A stretch of 22,414 nucleotides of DNA, from positions 1 to 22,414 of the forward strand of contig DASYSL010000143.1 in assembly GCA_036003365.1 (NCBI GenBank). The letters are read 5' to 3'. The stretch comes from DASYSL01 sp036003365 (GTDB lineage: Bacteria > Eisenbacteria > RBG-16-71-46 > DASYSL01). Made by a program: the position numbers and the translations under genes. Below the pieces are notes generated by a model, which searched no databases, had not been told where the DNA came from, and saw only the letters and a list, made by a program, of their open reading frames with translations. The first letter of the stretch is position 1. The number at the start of each line of letters is the position of its first letter. Shown here piece by piece: positions 1 through 7,378 of the stretch.

Positions 1-83
1 GCAGGACTTACCGGTTTCGAAACAGGAATTTCGCTACGGGCGGGGGCTGTCGTCATCTCAAAGGCACCCGGAGGGGCCGGGTC

Positions 84-1148
84 GTGGAGGACGCCGTGGA
101 TCGGAGAACCAACCTGAAAGCCCATCTGCATCTGGTGGAGGACGCGCTGCGCGAGCCGGTGGACGGGATCCCCGCGGAGGGTCCCGCTACGCCTCCCGAC
201 GATTCTCCGCTGCTCGACGCCTATTCGCGCTCGGTGGTGGCGGCGGCGTCGCGCGTGAGCCCCGCGGTCGTTCGCATCGAGGTGCGCGGCGAGCGTGAGG
301 GGCAAGGCTCGGCGGCCGGCTCGGGCTCGGGCTTCGTGTTCACACCGGATGGATTCATCCTCACCAATAGCCACGTCGTGCACGGCGCCAAGGAGATCGA
401 GGTCACGCTCCTCGACGGCCGCCACCTCATGGCGCAGCTCGTGGGTGACGATCCCGACACCGATCTCGCCGTGATGCGTGTCTCGGCCGGCGACCTGCCC
501 GCGGCCTCCCTCGGCGACTCGCGCTCGCTTCAGGTCGGGCAGCTCGCCATCGCCATCGGCAATCCCTACGGATTCCAGTACACGGTGACGGCCGGGGTCG
601 TGAGCGCCGTGGGACGGTCCCTGCGCTCGCGCTCGGGACGTCTGATCGACAACATCATCCAGACCGACGCGGCGTTGAATCCCGGCAACTCGGGCGGACC
701 GCTGGTCGACTCACGCGGCGACGTCATCGGCGTCAACACGGCCATGATCCTGCCCGCGCAGGGCCTGTGCTTCGCCGTGCCCATCTCGACCGCGCGCTTC
801 GTGGTCCCCCATCTCATCCAGAACGGCGAGATGCGGCGCAGCTGGATCGGCTTCGGTGGCCACAACGCCAAGCTGGCGCGGCGCGTCGTGTACGGGCTGG
901 AGCTGGCGGTGGAGAGCGGCGTGCTCGTGCTCTCGATCGAGAAGGGCTCGCCTGCGGAACGGGCCCAGCTCGCCGAGGGCGACATCATCATCGGCTTCGA
1001 CGGCGAGCCGGTGCGCGGCATCGACGACTTGCATCGCCTGCTCACCGCCGAGCGCATCGGCCAGGCGGGGCGGCTCGACCTCCTGCGGCGCGGCCAGCGC
1101 CTGGCCCTCGAGGTCACTCCGGTGCGGAGTCCGGGACTCTCCGACTAA
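84..1148 (+). CDS. HtrA/DegP-like trypsin-fold serine protease with one PDZ domain
   Basis: This 354-residue protein is a chymotrypsin-fold protease of the HtrA (S1C) family, which degrades or senses misfolded proteins. The catalytic triad is visible: His97 in TNSHVV, Asp127 in DTDLAV and Ser203 in GNSGGP. A single PDZ domain follows at about residues 255-347, with EGDIIIGFDGEPV as its core. HtrA proteins are usually periplasmic, but the N-terminus here is charged and has no signal peptide or membrane helix, so a cytoplasmic location is possible. The GTG start at 84 was chosen because GAGGGG lies seven bases upstream. The reading frame stays open to the left window edge, so a longer N-terminus cannot be excluded, although the extra residues do not look like a signal sequence. 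The next gene on the same strand begins 26 bases after the stop. Confidence 0.93.
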   Translation: MEDAVDRRTNLKAHLHLVEDALREPVDGIPAEGPATPPDDSPLLDAYSRSVVAAASRVSPAVVRIEVRGEREGQGSAAGSGSGFVFTPDGFILTNSHVVHGAKEIEVTLLDGRHLMAQLVGDDPDTDLAVMRVSAGDLPAASLGDSRSLQVGQLAIAIGNPYGFQYTVTAGVVSAVGRSLRSRSGRLIDNIIQTDAALNPGNSGGPLVDSRGDVIGVNTAMILPAQGLCFAVPISTARFVVPHLIQNGEMRRSWIGFGGHNAKLARRVVYGLELAVESGVLVLSIEKGSPAERAQLAEGDIIIGFDGEPVRGIDDLHRLLTAERIGQAGRLDLLRRGQRLALEVTPVRSPGLSD

Positions 1149-1159
1149 CTTTCCTGTGG

Positions 1160-1165
1160 CATACT
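1160..1165 (+). promoter_or_regulatory. Candidate -10 box for a leaderless gene
   Basis: CATACT lies nine bases before the ATG at 1175, and no Shine-Dalgarno sequence is present. Transcription would therefore start at or next to the start codon. The same nine-base arrangement is seen before the gene at 19469. This is inferred from spacing alone; no convincing -35 box is visible. Confidence 0.35.
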
Positions 1166-1174
1166 GGCCGCCCG

Positions 1175-2824
1175 ATGACCGCGGCCGGCGCGCTTCGACA
1201 GCTCGAGCGATGGGCGAGGCGCGAGCCGGGCGGTGATCCCGCGGCGGTTCGCGCCCTGTCGCGCGCCAGGCTGTCCTCGGCGCGTGACATCACGCGCCTG
1301 CACGAAGCGCTGCTCTTCCTCGCGGCGTATCCGCACAGCCAAGCTGAACATCGTGATGCGATCTCGCTTCTCGACCGTTTCGACCGCCGGGCCGATCTCC
1401 GCCGCTTCCGCCACGCTCTCGCCAACTCCGGCATCGCCGGGACCGAGATCCACTTTCCCTTCTTCTGGTTCACCGCGCTGTGGATCGCGCGGCGCTGGCC
1501 GGAGCTTCTGCGCGTGGATTGGGAGTCATTCGACAAGGAAGAGGATCTCGAGCCTCTGCTCGCCCTCCTCCTTCCATATGCCGAAAGCGTGGCGCTGGAC
1601 GAGCTGACGGGTGCTGCGCAGGAGTGGATTCGCCGTCTCAAGCGCAAGGACGAGACGGACGGCGCCTTCCTGGTGCGCCGCTTCGCCGCGCTCGCCGGCG
1701 ACTCATTCGTGAAGGAGCTCGTGTACGAGCGGCTCGATCTCCCGCTCGTTCTTGCACCGGGACCCGGCACGCCCTCGCGCACGCGCGATCGGCTGCGAGT
1801 CACGGGTCTGGCCGCGCGCCCCAGAGGCCTCGACCGCCGGCGCCCCGATCTCGCGGCCGAGTGGCGGAGGCCGCTGGTCAGCATCCGTTCCTGTGGCGCC
1901 CGCGAAGCCGACCGCCTGATCGCCCTGGCGCGCGGCGCCATGATCACGCGCAGCCGCGATCTCAATGTCTTCGAGCATGCCGATCCCCAAGACGTGCGTC
2001 TCGCCGACGCGGGCGATGGTCTGCAATTCGCCTGCCTGGGCGTGGTACCCGAGCGGCGCCTCCTGCTCGAGTCCGCGTACGGATTCCTCACGCTGCAGAA
2101 CGGGATTCCGGTCGGCTACGTGCTGCTCTCGGGTTTGTTCGGCAGCTCGGAAGTGGCGTTCAACGTCTTCGAGACGTTCCGCGGCGGCGAAGCGGGCCGC
2201 GTGTTCGGCCGCGTGATCGCCCTGGCGCGCGCGTGGTTTGGATCCGACGCCTATACGATCGGCGCCGACCAGCTCGGCGAGGACAACGAGGAAGGCCTGC
2301 GCTCGGGCGCCTGGTGGTTCTACTACAAGATGGGATTCCGCCCGCATGCAGCGAAGGTCAAGCGCGTGCTGGCCGGAGAGCTACGCGCGATGAGGCGCCG
2401 CCCGGCGCACCGCTCGAGCCTCGCCCAGCTGGTTCAGCTCTCCAGCGAGAATCTCTACTGGTACTCGCGCCGACCGCGCGCCGACGTTCTCGGGCGCGTC
2501 GCCCTCGGCAACATCGGCCTCGCCATCTCGAAGCGTCTGGCCGAGCGCGACGGTGCCGATCGCGAGCGCGGCGTGCGTGACGCGGCCGATGAGGCGCAGC
2601 GCCTGCTCGGCGCTCGCCGTTCACGCGCGAGCGAGCGCCTGGCGTGGGAGCGCTGGGGACCGCTCGTCGTCGCCTTGCCTGGAATCGAGCGCTGGTCGAG
2701 CGCCGATCGCCGGGCGCTCGCCGACATCCTCCGCGCCAAGTGGAACGCGCGAGAATCCGAGTTCGTGCTGCTCTTCGACCGCCATCTTCCCTTGCGCCGG
2801 GCTCTCCTGCGTCTTTCTCGCTAG
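1175..2824 (+). CDS. Unrecognised protein with a GNAT-like region
   Basis: I do not recognise this 549-residue protein as a whole. The first 230 residues are helical-looking and rich in Arg and Leu. Residues of about 234-400 resemble an acyl-CoA N-acyltransferase fold: a beta-type segment PVGYVLLSGLFG near 310, the segment FRGGEAGRVFGRVIAL near 335, and AWWFYYKMGFRP near 380, which matches the usual GNAT ending in which a Tyr precedes the motif GFR. The last 150 residues are again Arg-rich and helical. There is no signal peptide, so it is probably cytoplasmic. The frame continues upstream over the protease gene, but the ATG at 1175 just after that gene's stop is the sensible start. It lacks a Shine-Dalgarno sequence and may be leaderless. 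A link to the protease is suggested only by closeness. Confidence 0.75.
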   Translation: MTAAGALRQLERWARREPGGDPAAVRALSRARLSSARDITRLHEALLFLAAYPHSQAEHRDAISLLDRFDRRADLRRFRHALANSGIAGTEIHFPFFWFTALWIARRWPELLRVDWESFDKEEDLEPLLALLLPYAESVALDELTGAAQEWIRRLKRKDETDGAFLVRRFAALAGDSFVKELVYERLDLPLVLAPGPGTPSRTRDRLRVTGLAARPRGLDRRRPDLAAEWRRPLVSIRSCGAREADRLIALARGAMITRSRDLNVFEHADPQDVRLADAGDGLQFACLGVVPERRLLLESAYGFLTLQNGIPVGYVLLSGLFGSSEVAFNVFETFRGGEAGRVFGRVIALARAWFGSDAYTIGADQLGEDNEEGLRSGAWWFYYKMGFRPHAAKVKRVLAGELRAMRRRPAHRSSLAQLVQLSSENLYWYSRRPRADVLGRVALGNIGLAISKRLAERDGADRERGVRDAADEAQRLLGARRSRASERLAWERWGPLVVALPGIERWSSADRRALADILRAKWNARESEFVLLFDRHLPLRRALLRLSR

Positions 2825-2929
2825 AGCCCCCCGACAACTTGGCGGCGCTGGGCCGACACTTTGGCCCGGCTCGTTCTCCGCTCGCGGGCTCGAGTCGCCG
2901 CCAGGTCGGATCTCGGCGAGGGCACGCCC

Positions 2930-2935
2930 TATGCT
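2930..2935 (+). promoter_or_regulatory. Candidate -10 box for the exported protein at 2977
   Basis: TATGCT lies about 40 bases before the start codon, which would give a leader of roughly 35 bases carrying the Shine-Dalgarno sequence. The -35 region is not convincing. Confidence 0.3.
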
Positions 2936-2976
2936 GCTCTCGGCGCCCGTAAACCCAGATCCAAGGAGGGCGCCCC

Positions 2977-3798
2977 ATGAGAAGCAACTCGACTAGGAGA
3001 ATCACCGCCGGTCTGGTTCTAGCCGCACTCGCCGTGGCCGCCGGCGCCGGAAGACTGGCCGCTCACTCCAACGGAGTCTCCGGCAAATACGCGTTGGCGA
3101 CCGGTTGCTCCTGCCACGGCGCCGCCGCCAACGGCAACGGCAATGTGGTCGTGGACATCGCCGGGCCAACCACCGTCGGACCCGGACTCACCGCGCATTA
3201 CACGTTGACGGTGAGCGGCGATCCAGCCGGCTCGACCGGCGGAGTGGATCTCAAGGCGAGCGCGGGCACCCTGGTTCCAGGCACTGGCACCAAGCTGTCG
3301 TCCACCGAGCTCGTGCACAGCGACAACCTCCGGCGCTCGTGGAGCTTCGATTGGCAGGCGCCGGTCGCCGAGGGCAGCTACAACTTCCAGGCTGTCGCAC
3401 TTTGCGACAACAATGACGGCAGCACAGACGGCGATTCGTGGAACTGGTTCGGCGCTGTCGCGGGCACCGCTTTCGCCGTCACGGTGTCCCAAGCGGTCGA
3501 CGTGGATCCCCGCTCGCCGCTGACGCTGCAGATGGAGAGTCCCTATCCGAACCCCAGCGCCAATCAGGCGCGCGTGACGTTCACGCTGCCGCGCGATGCC
3601 CGGGTCGATCTCGAGCTCATGGACGTGCGCGGCCGTAGCGCGGCGGTCCTGATCTCCGGCGTGTTGCAGGCCGGACCGCACACGATCCTGTGGGATGCGC
3701 GCGATCTCTCGGGAGGATCGACTCCCTCGGGCGTGTATTGGCTCCGGCTTTCGACGGGAACCACGACGCTCACCCGGCGCTGGACGCTGGTCCGCTAG
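2977..3798 (+). CDS. Exported choice-of-anchor-V-like protein with FlgD-like C-terminal domain
   Basis: This 273-residue protein begins with a signal peptide (residues 1-29; basic start, then a run of Ala, Leu and Val). A short Cys motif, GCSCHG (Cys44, Cys46, His47), follows directly. It resembles the start of choice-of-anchor V proteins, where a CxxCH motif is usual; here only one residue separates the cysteines. A beta-rich middle part runs to about residue 170. The C-terminal 87 residues have the FlgD Ig-like / type 9 sorting-like pattern: YPNPS, DVRGR, ILWDARD, SGVYWL and a final LVR. In Bacteroidetes such domains direct export and surface attachment; a similar role here is inferred. A strong Shine-Dalgarno sequence, AGGAGGG, precedes the ATG, and a terminator follows 28 bases after the stop. 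Confidence 0.85.
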   Translation: MRSNSTRRITAGLVLAALAVAAGAGRLAAHSNGVSGKYALATGCSCHGAAANGNGNVVVDIAGPTTVGPGLTAHYTLTVSGDPAGSTGGVDLKASAGTLVPGTGTKLSSTELVHSDNLRRSWSFDWQAPVAEGSYNFQAVALCDNNDGSTDGDSWNWFGAVAGTAFAVTVSQAVDVDPRSPLTLQMESPYPNPSANQARVTFTLPRDARVDLELMDVRGRSAAVLISGVLQAGPHTILWDARDLSGGSTPSGVYWLRLSTGTTTLTRRWTLVR

Positions 3799-3826
3799 AC
3801 CAGGCTGCTGGGGCGCCGAGTCTCGG

Positions 3827-3858
3827 GAGGGGTGGCGCGAGCCGCCCCTCTTCATTTT
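3827..3858 (+). terminator. Intrinsic terminator between convergent genes
   Basis: A ten-pair stem (GAGGGGTGGC with GCCGCCCCTC, one G-U pair) closes a GCGA loop and is followed by TTCATTTT. The T-rich tail is on the + side, so it serves the gene ending at 3798. It runs up to the stop codon of the minus-strand gene. Confidence 0.8.
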
Positions 3859-4418
3859 CAGCTCGGCGCGAGCTCTCGCTTGCGCCAGCGCAGGAGCACC
3901 AAGAGCCACAGGAACACGAAGAAGAGAACGACGAAGGGCGCGAACAAGGCGAGCGCGCTGAGCATGAGCGTCATCACGTCCTCGGCGAACGAGATGAAGG
4001 GATTGGCCGTGCCCGCGGTGAGGAAGGTCGAGCCGAGCCGGAGCTTGGCGCGCAGGGCGTGCAGCGCCAGAGCGCCGCCGCCCAAAATGAGCGCCACGAT
4101 CGCGCCCCAGGGCGCCGGCCAGTGCACGAAGACCGCGTAGGCGCCGAGCCACGCGGTGGCGGGTCGCAGCACCGAGCCGATCACGTCGAGCACATGATCG
4201 ACGACCGGGATCTTGTCGCCGATCAATTCGATCGCGGTCGCCGCGCCGAGGGCGACGAGGCTGACGTTGCCGGTGAGCCATTGCACGTGCGGATCGAGCG
4301 GCAAGTGGGCGAAGCGCCCGGCCAGGCCGAGACACAGAAGCGGCAGGAAAGCGCGGAGCCCGCACGCCGCGGCAATGCCGATGCCCGCCGCCAGGGCGAG
4401 CCAGAAGCTGAGGGTCAC
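3858..4418 (-). CDS. DUF4126 family membrane protein
   Basis: This 186-residue integral membrane protein carries the DUF4126 hallmarks: GLRAFLPLL near residue 20, a conserved ELIGDKIPVVDHVLD segment near 65-80, and SVLRPATAW just after. Hydrophobic stretches at about 5-35, 50-65, 85-120 and 145-180 suggest four or more membrane helices. The function of the family is unknown. The GTG start was chosen because AAGAGGAGGA lies just upstream on the minus strand; the frame continues further upstream without membrane character. The gene is divergent from comM and converges with the exported protein that ends at 3798. Confidence 0.88.
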   Translation of the reverse strand: MTLSFWLALAAGIGIAAACGLRAFLPLLCLGLAGRFAHLPLDPHVQWLTGNVSLVALGAATAIELIGDKIPVVDHVLDVIGSVLRPATAWLGAYAVFVHWPAPWGAIVALILGGGALALHALRAKLRLGSTFLTAGTANPFISFAEDVMTLMLSALALFAPFVVLFFVFLWLLVLLRWRKRELAPS

Positions 4419-4429
4419 GTGTCCTCCTC

Positions 4430-4458
4430 TTGAAAACCTGCCGCGGAAGCATACGCTG
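4430..4458 (+). promoter_or_regulatory. Candidate sigma-70-type promoter for comM
   Basis: TTGAAA at 4430-4435 and TACGCT at 4453-4458 are separated by 17 bases. This would start a leader of about 60 bases, most of it a C/T-rich tract (about 4475-4510). The -35 box overlaps the ribosome binding site of the divergent DUF4126 gene. Confidence 0.4.
4449..4454 (-). promoter_or_regulatory. Candidate -10 box for the DUF4126 gene
   Basis: Read on the minus strand this is TATGCT, the same hexamer as before the gene at 2977. It lies about 31 bases before the GTG start. It interleaves with the comM promoter, so the two genes may compete for polymerase. Confidence 0.3.
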
Positions 4459-4526
4459 AAGACGCCGCTCGCGTTGCCCCCTCCCCTCCCCTCCGCTCCC
4501 CTTCCCGCCCCCGGGAGCCGCTCGCC

Positions 4527-6041
4527 TTGCTCGCTCAAATCGCTTGTGCCGCCCTGGTCGGGGTCGACGCCGTCCCCGTCACCGTCGAAGTCTCGGTCGA
4601 GCGCGGCCTGCCGTGCTTCCTCGTCGTGGGTCTGCCCGACGCGGCCGTGCGCGAGAGCCGTGATCGCGTCGCCGCCGCCCTCCGCCATGCGCGTCTCGAG
4701 TTCCCCGCCGCGCGCGTCACGGTGAACCTGGCGCCGGCCGACTTGCGCAAGGAAGGCACGTGGTATGACCTTGCCATCGCGCTCGGCGTGCTCGCTGCCT
4801 CACGGCAGATTCCCGATCGTCGCCTGCACGAGCGCTGCGTCCTGGGTGAGCTGGCGCTCGACGGGCGCGTGCGCCCGGTGCGCGGCGTGCTCGCCGTGGC
4901 GCTCGCCACCGCAGCGAGCGGTCGCGGGGCGCTGCTCGTGCCGCGCGAGAACGTCGAAGAAGCGCGCGCCGTGGGCGGCATCGGCGTGCTCCCTGTGCGC
5001 GATCTGGCGCAAGCGGTGGCGTGGGCGAAGGGGCGTGACCCCGAGCCCCAACCGAGCGAAGCCAAGCCCGCCGACGAGCCGGCGGCGGAAAACCCTCTCG
5101 CTTCGATTCGCGGCCAGGAGACCGCCAAGCGCGCGCTCGTGATCGCGGCCGTGGGCGGCCACGGGATTCTGTTCGCGGGCCCGCCGGGCACCGGCAAGAC
5201 CATGCTCGCGCGCGCCCTCCCCTGCCTGCTCCCGCCGCTCACGCGAGCGCAGTCGCTGGCCGTGTCGCGCATTCATTCGGTGGCCGGCGCCCTGCCCACC
5301 GGCGCGGCCGTGCTCACGCGCCCGCCGTTTCGCGCGCCCCACATCTCCGCGTCGCCGGCCGGCCTCCTCGGCGGCGGCTCGCCATTTCGGCCCGGCGAGC
5401 TGAGCCTCGCCCACGAGGGCGTGCTGTTCCTGGACGAGCTGCCCGAGTTCTCGCGCTCGGTTCTCGAGTCGTTGCGCCAGCCGCTCGAGTCGGGCGAGAT
5501 CGTCCTCGTACGCGCGCGTGGCACCGTGCGACTGCCGGCGCGCGTCCAGCTCGTGGCCGCGATGAACCCATGCCCGTGCGGATTCCTGGGGCATCCGCGG
5601 CGGTCGTGCACATGCTCGCCCGCCGACGTGGCGCGCTATCGCCGGCGCGTCTCCGGCCCGCTGCTCGAGCGCATCGATTTGTTCGTGGAAGTACCGGTCG
5701 AGTCCAAAGGGATTCAGCGCTTGTGGCAACCGCCCGAGGCCGGTGCCACGGACCTCACCCGCGACCAGGTTGCCGCGGCGCGCCCAGCGCATCGTCCGTG
5801 CGTGAACGCGAGGCTCAAAGGAGAAGCGTTACGCGAGAGCGCGCCACTCGAGCCCGCGGCCGAGCGCCTGCTCGCCGACGCCGCCCATCGCTGGTCGCTC
5901 TCGGCGCGCGCCGTGCACCGCACCCTGCGTGTGGCGCGCAGCGTGGCCGACCTGAGCGCGAGCCCGACCATCAACGAAGTGGCAATCGCCGAGGCGCTCT
6001 CCTATCGCCACGAGGGCCGCGTCAACGGTACGTCGCCTTGA
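4527..6041 (+). CDS. comM: ComM/YifB-type AAA+ ATPase (Mg-chelatase-like)
   Basis: This 504-residue protein matches the ComM/YifB family in length and order. Residues 1-165 form the Lon-like N-terminal domain (GLPDAAVRESRDRV and NLAPADLRKEGTWYDL are typical). The AAA+ domain follows with Walker A GPPGTGKT at 218-225, Walker B VLFLDE at 299-304, a Cys cluster (Cys349, Cys351, Cys361, Cys363) after AAMNPCPCG, and LLERIDLFV near 380. The C-terminal Mg-chelatase domain ends near residue 495. In Vibrio, ComM is a hexameric helicase that drives branch migration during natural transformation; the same reaction is likely here, although no other competence gene is in the window. The TTG start is supported by GGGAG nine bases upstream. 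The last 20 bases overlap the end of the convergent NHL gene. Confidence 0.95.
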   Translation: MLAQIACAALVGVDAVPVTVEVSVERGLPCFLVVGLPDAAVRESRDRVAAALRHARLEFPAARVTVNLAPADLRKEGTWYDLAIALGVLAASRQIPDRRLHERCVLGELALDGRVRPVRGVLAVALATAASGRGALLVPRENVEEARAVGGIGVLPVRDLAQAVAWAKGRDPEPQPSEAKPADEPAAENPLASIRGQETAKRALVIAAVGGHGILFAGPPGTGKTMLARALPCLLPPLTRAQSLAVSRIHSVAGALPTGAAVLTRPPFRAPHISASPAGLLGGGSPFRPGELSLAHEGVLFLDELPEFSRSVLESLRQPLESGEIVLVRARGTVRLPARVQLVAAMNPCPCGFLGHPRRSCTCSPADVARYRRRVSGPLLERIDLFVEVPVESKGIQRLWQPPEAGATDLTRDQVAAARPAHRPCVNARLKGEALRESAPLEPAAERLLADAAHRWSLSARAVHRTLRVARSVADLSASPTINEVAIAEALSYRHEGRVNGTSP

Positions 6042-6954
6042 GGCTTCCCCAGGTCAGGGTCACGGTGGGCACGGGTGCTGTGTACTGCACCTTCAGGATG
6101 AGGTCGTTGGCGAAGTCGGCGAGATACATCTCGCCATTTGGCCCCGCCGCGAGATCCGCGATCGAGGGAGCCGCTGCACCCTGCGGCTTTGGCGGCAGCC
6201 ATTTGTCGAGCTGCTTCAAGAAGTCATTCGACCACACCAGGATCTCGTCCGGATACCCCAGATACGTGGAGACGAATTCCACGTTTCCCTGGGGATCGAC
6301 GGAAAGCCCTTGGGAACCTGCCTCTGGATCTGCCGAGCCAGGGGTATAGGCGAGTAGAGCCCCTTCACTCGAAAAACGTTGCATGTGGAGGCGTCCGCCG
6401 TTGACGAAAATCGACCCTTGGCCGTCGCACTCCAAGCTGAGCCCGTTCGAGAGTTGCGAGGTGAACGACATCAAGAACTGCCCCGACGCATCGAACTTCA
6501 GCAGGTAATACGGGTAGCCGTTCCCGACGTAGAGATTGCCGTCGAGATCGACCGCGACTCCACGCGGTGCGGCGATCTGCGGATCCGCGAAGCTCATCAG
6601 ATAGGCGCCCGCCGCCGTGAACTTCTGCACGCGGTCGGCCGCGTCGGACACGTAGACGTCGCCATCCTTGTCGATGGCGATGGCCTGCGGCGTTTGGAAC
6701 TGCCCCGGGGCTGAGCCGCTCACGCCCCATTCGCCCACATAAGCACCCGCGGACGTGAAGTACTGAACCCGATTGTTGCCACGATCCACGACGTACACGT
6801 TGCCATCGGGGGCGATGGCGACGTCGCGAGGGTGGTCGAACTGGCCAGGCCCGCTTCCATGGCCGCCCCAACTCGTGAGGAGCACGGGCGAATCACTGGC
6901 ATACGCGACGGGCGTCAGCAGAAGAGAGGCGAAAAGAAGCAGAATCGGTCGCAA
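6022..6954 (-). CDS. Exported NHL-repeat beta-propeller protein with WG-x-LK-x-x-YR tail
   Basis: This 310-residue protein has a signal peptide (residues 1-19, ending AYA) and then repeated NHL blades: GSGPGQFDHPRDVAIAPDG with VYVVDRGNNRVQYF, then GQFQTPQAIAIDKDG with VYVSDAADRVQKF, then further weaker copies. NHL propellers bind proteins, sugars or other ligands; the ligand here is unknown. The last ten residues, TWGSLKATYR, match the end of the divergent neighbour at 7379, TWGQLKGKYR. The start is TTG, chosen because GGGAG lies five bases upstream on the minus strand and the codons after it encode the signal peptide. The 3' end overlaps comM by 20 bases, so the last five tail residues and the stop are antisense to the end of comM. 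Confidence 0.85.
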   Translation of the reverse strand: MRPILLLFASLLLTPVAYASDSPVLLTSWGGHGSGPGQFDHPRDVAIAPDGNVYVVDRGNNRVQYFTSAGAYVGEWGVSGSAPGQFQTPQAIAIDKDGDVYVSDAADRVQKFTAAGAYLMSFADPQIAAPRGVAVDLDGNLYVGNGYPYYLLKFDASGQFLMSFTSQLSNGLSLECDGQGSIFVNGGRLHMQRFSSEGALLAYTPGSADPEAGSQGLSVDPQGNVEFVSTYLGYPDEILVWSNDFLKQLDKWLPPKPQGAAAPSIADLAAGPNGEMYLADFANDLILKVQYTAPVPTVTLTWGSLKATYR

Positions 6955-7149
6955 GGTTCTCCCGCAGAATGCCTATCCGGCGTATCGGTCCGGAAAAAGA
7001 GGATGGCGACGAGTGAAAATGAATTTCGTCCCGCATCGCGGAGGAGTCAAGAGAGACCGCCCGTCGTCCGAAACCCTCGAAACCTTGCGTGTTTTGCGCC
7101 GCTGAACCCACCGGCGACATCACCCACTGCTAGAAATCCGATTCTCCGT
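6955..7149. other. First half of the divergent intergenic region
   Basis: No gene is supported here. The part next to 6955 carries the Shine-Dalgarno sequence of the minus-strand NHL gene. Its promoter must also lie here, but I see no convincing pair of boxes. Confidence 0.4.
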
Positions 7150-7177
7150 TTGGAATGGGCACATGTTCATGTATCAT
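7150..7177 (+). promoter_or_regulatory. Candidate sigma-70-type promoter with a long leader
   Basis: TTGGAA at 7150-7155 and TATCAT at 7172-7177 are 16 bases apart, on the strand of the gene at 7379. It would produce a leader of about 195 bases. This is the best -35/-10 pair in the divergent region. Confidence 0.4.
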
Positions 7178-7183
7178 CGTCGC

Positions 7184-7378
7184 CGCTGGGGACTCCCCCT
7201 TACCCACAGCAGTTGCGCACGGAAATTGAGCTGTGCCGCCGGTCCCTGCGAAGGCTCGCAGGGCCAACGAGCTTGCGCAGGACCGCGAGCGATCTTTGCC
7301 CATCGCACGGTCCCGCAAGGCCAACGGTGCGGCAGCGCAGGTTGAAAAGGGCCAGGGCATCCGTTCGAAGGAGTGAAC
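7184..7378 (+). promoter_or_regulatory. Structured 5' leader of the exported-protein gene
   Basis: The presumed transcript holds several stems: CACAGC with GCTGTG (7205-7235); CCCTGCG with CGCAGGG around a six-base loop (7244-7263), extended by GG and CC with one bulged T; and CGCAC with GTGCG (7304-7331). Two parts resemble each other, both with GGTCCC, then GGCCAACG, then GCGCAGG (from about 7241 and 7309). It matches no riboswitch class I know. GAAGGAG at 7366-7372 is the ribosome binding site. Confidence 0.35.

Noticed and set aside
767..1174. Upstream extension of the GNAT-like gene into the protease gene
   Set aside because: The extension is Arg/Ala-rich and lies inside the protease coding region; a proper ATG occurs at 1175 right after the protease stop.
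3019..4452. Open frame of 477 codons on the minus strand over the exported-protein and DUF4126 genes
   Set aside because: It is in a different frame from the DUF4126 gene, has an Arg/Ala-rich product, and crosses a terminator.
7205..7340. Cyclic-di-GMP (GEMM-I) or cobalamin riboswitch
   Set aside because: The conserved GCAAACC and GACGCAAAGCC parts of GEMM-I and the cobalamin core are not present; only general GC-rich stems are seen.
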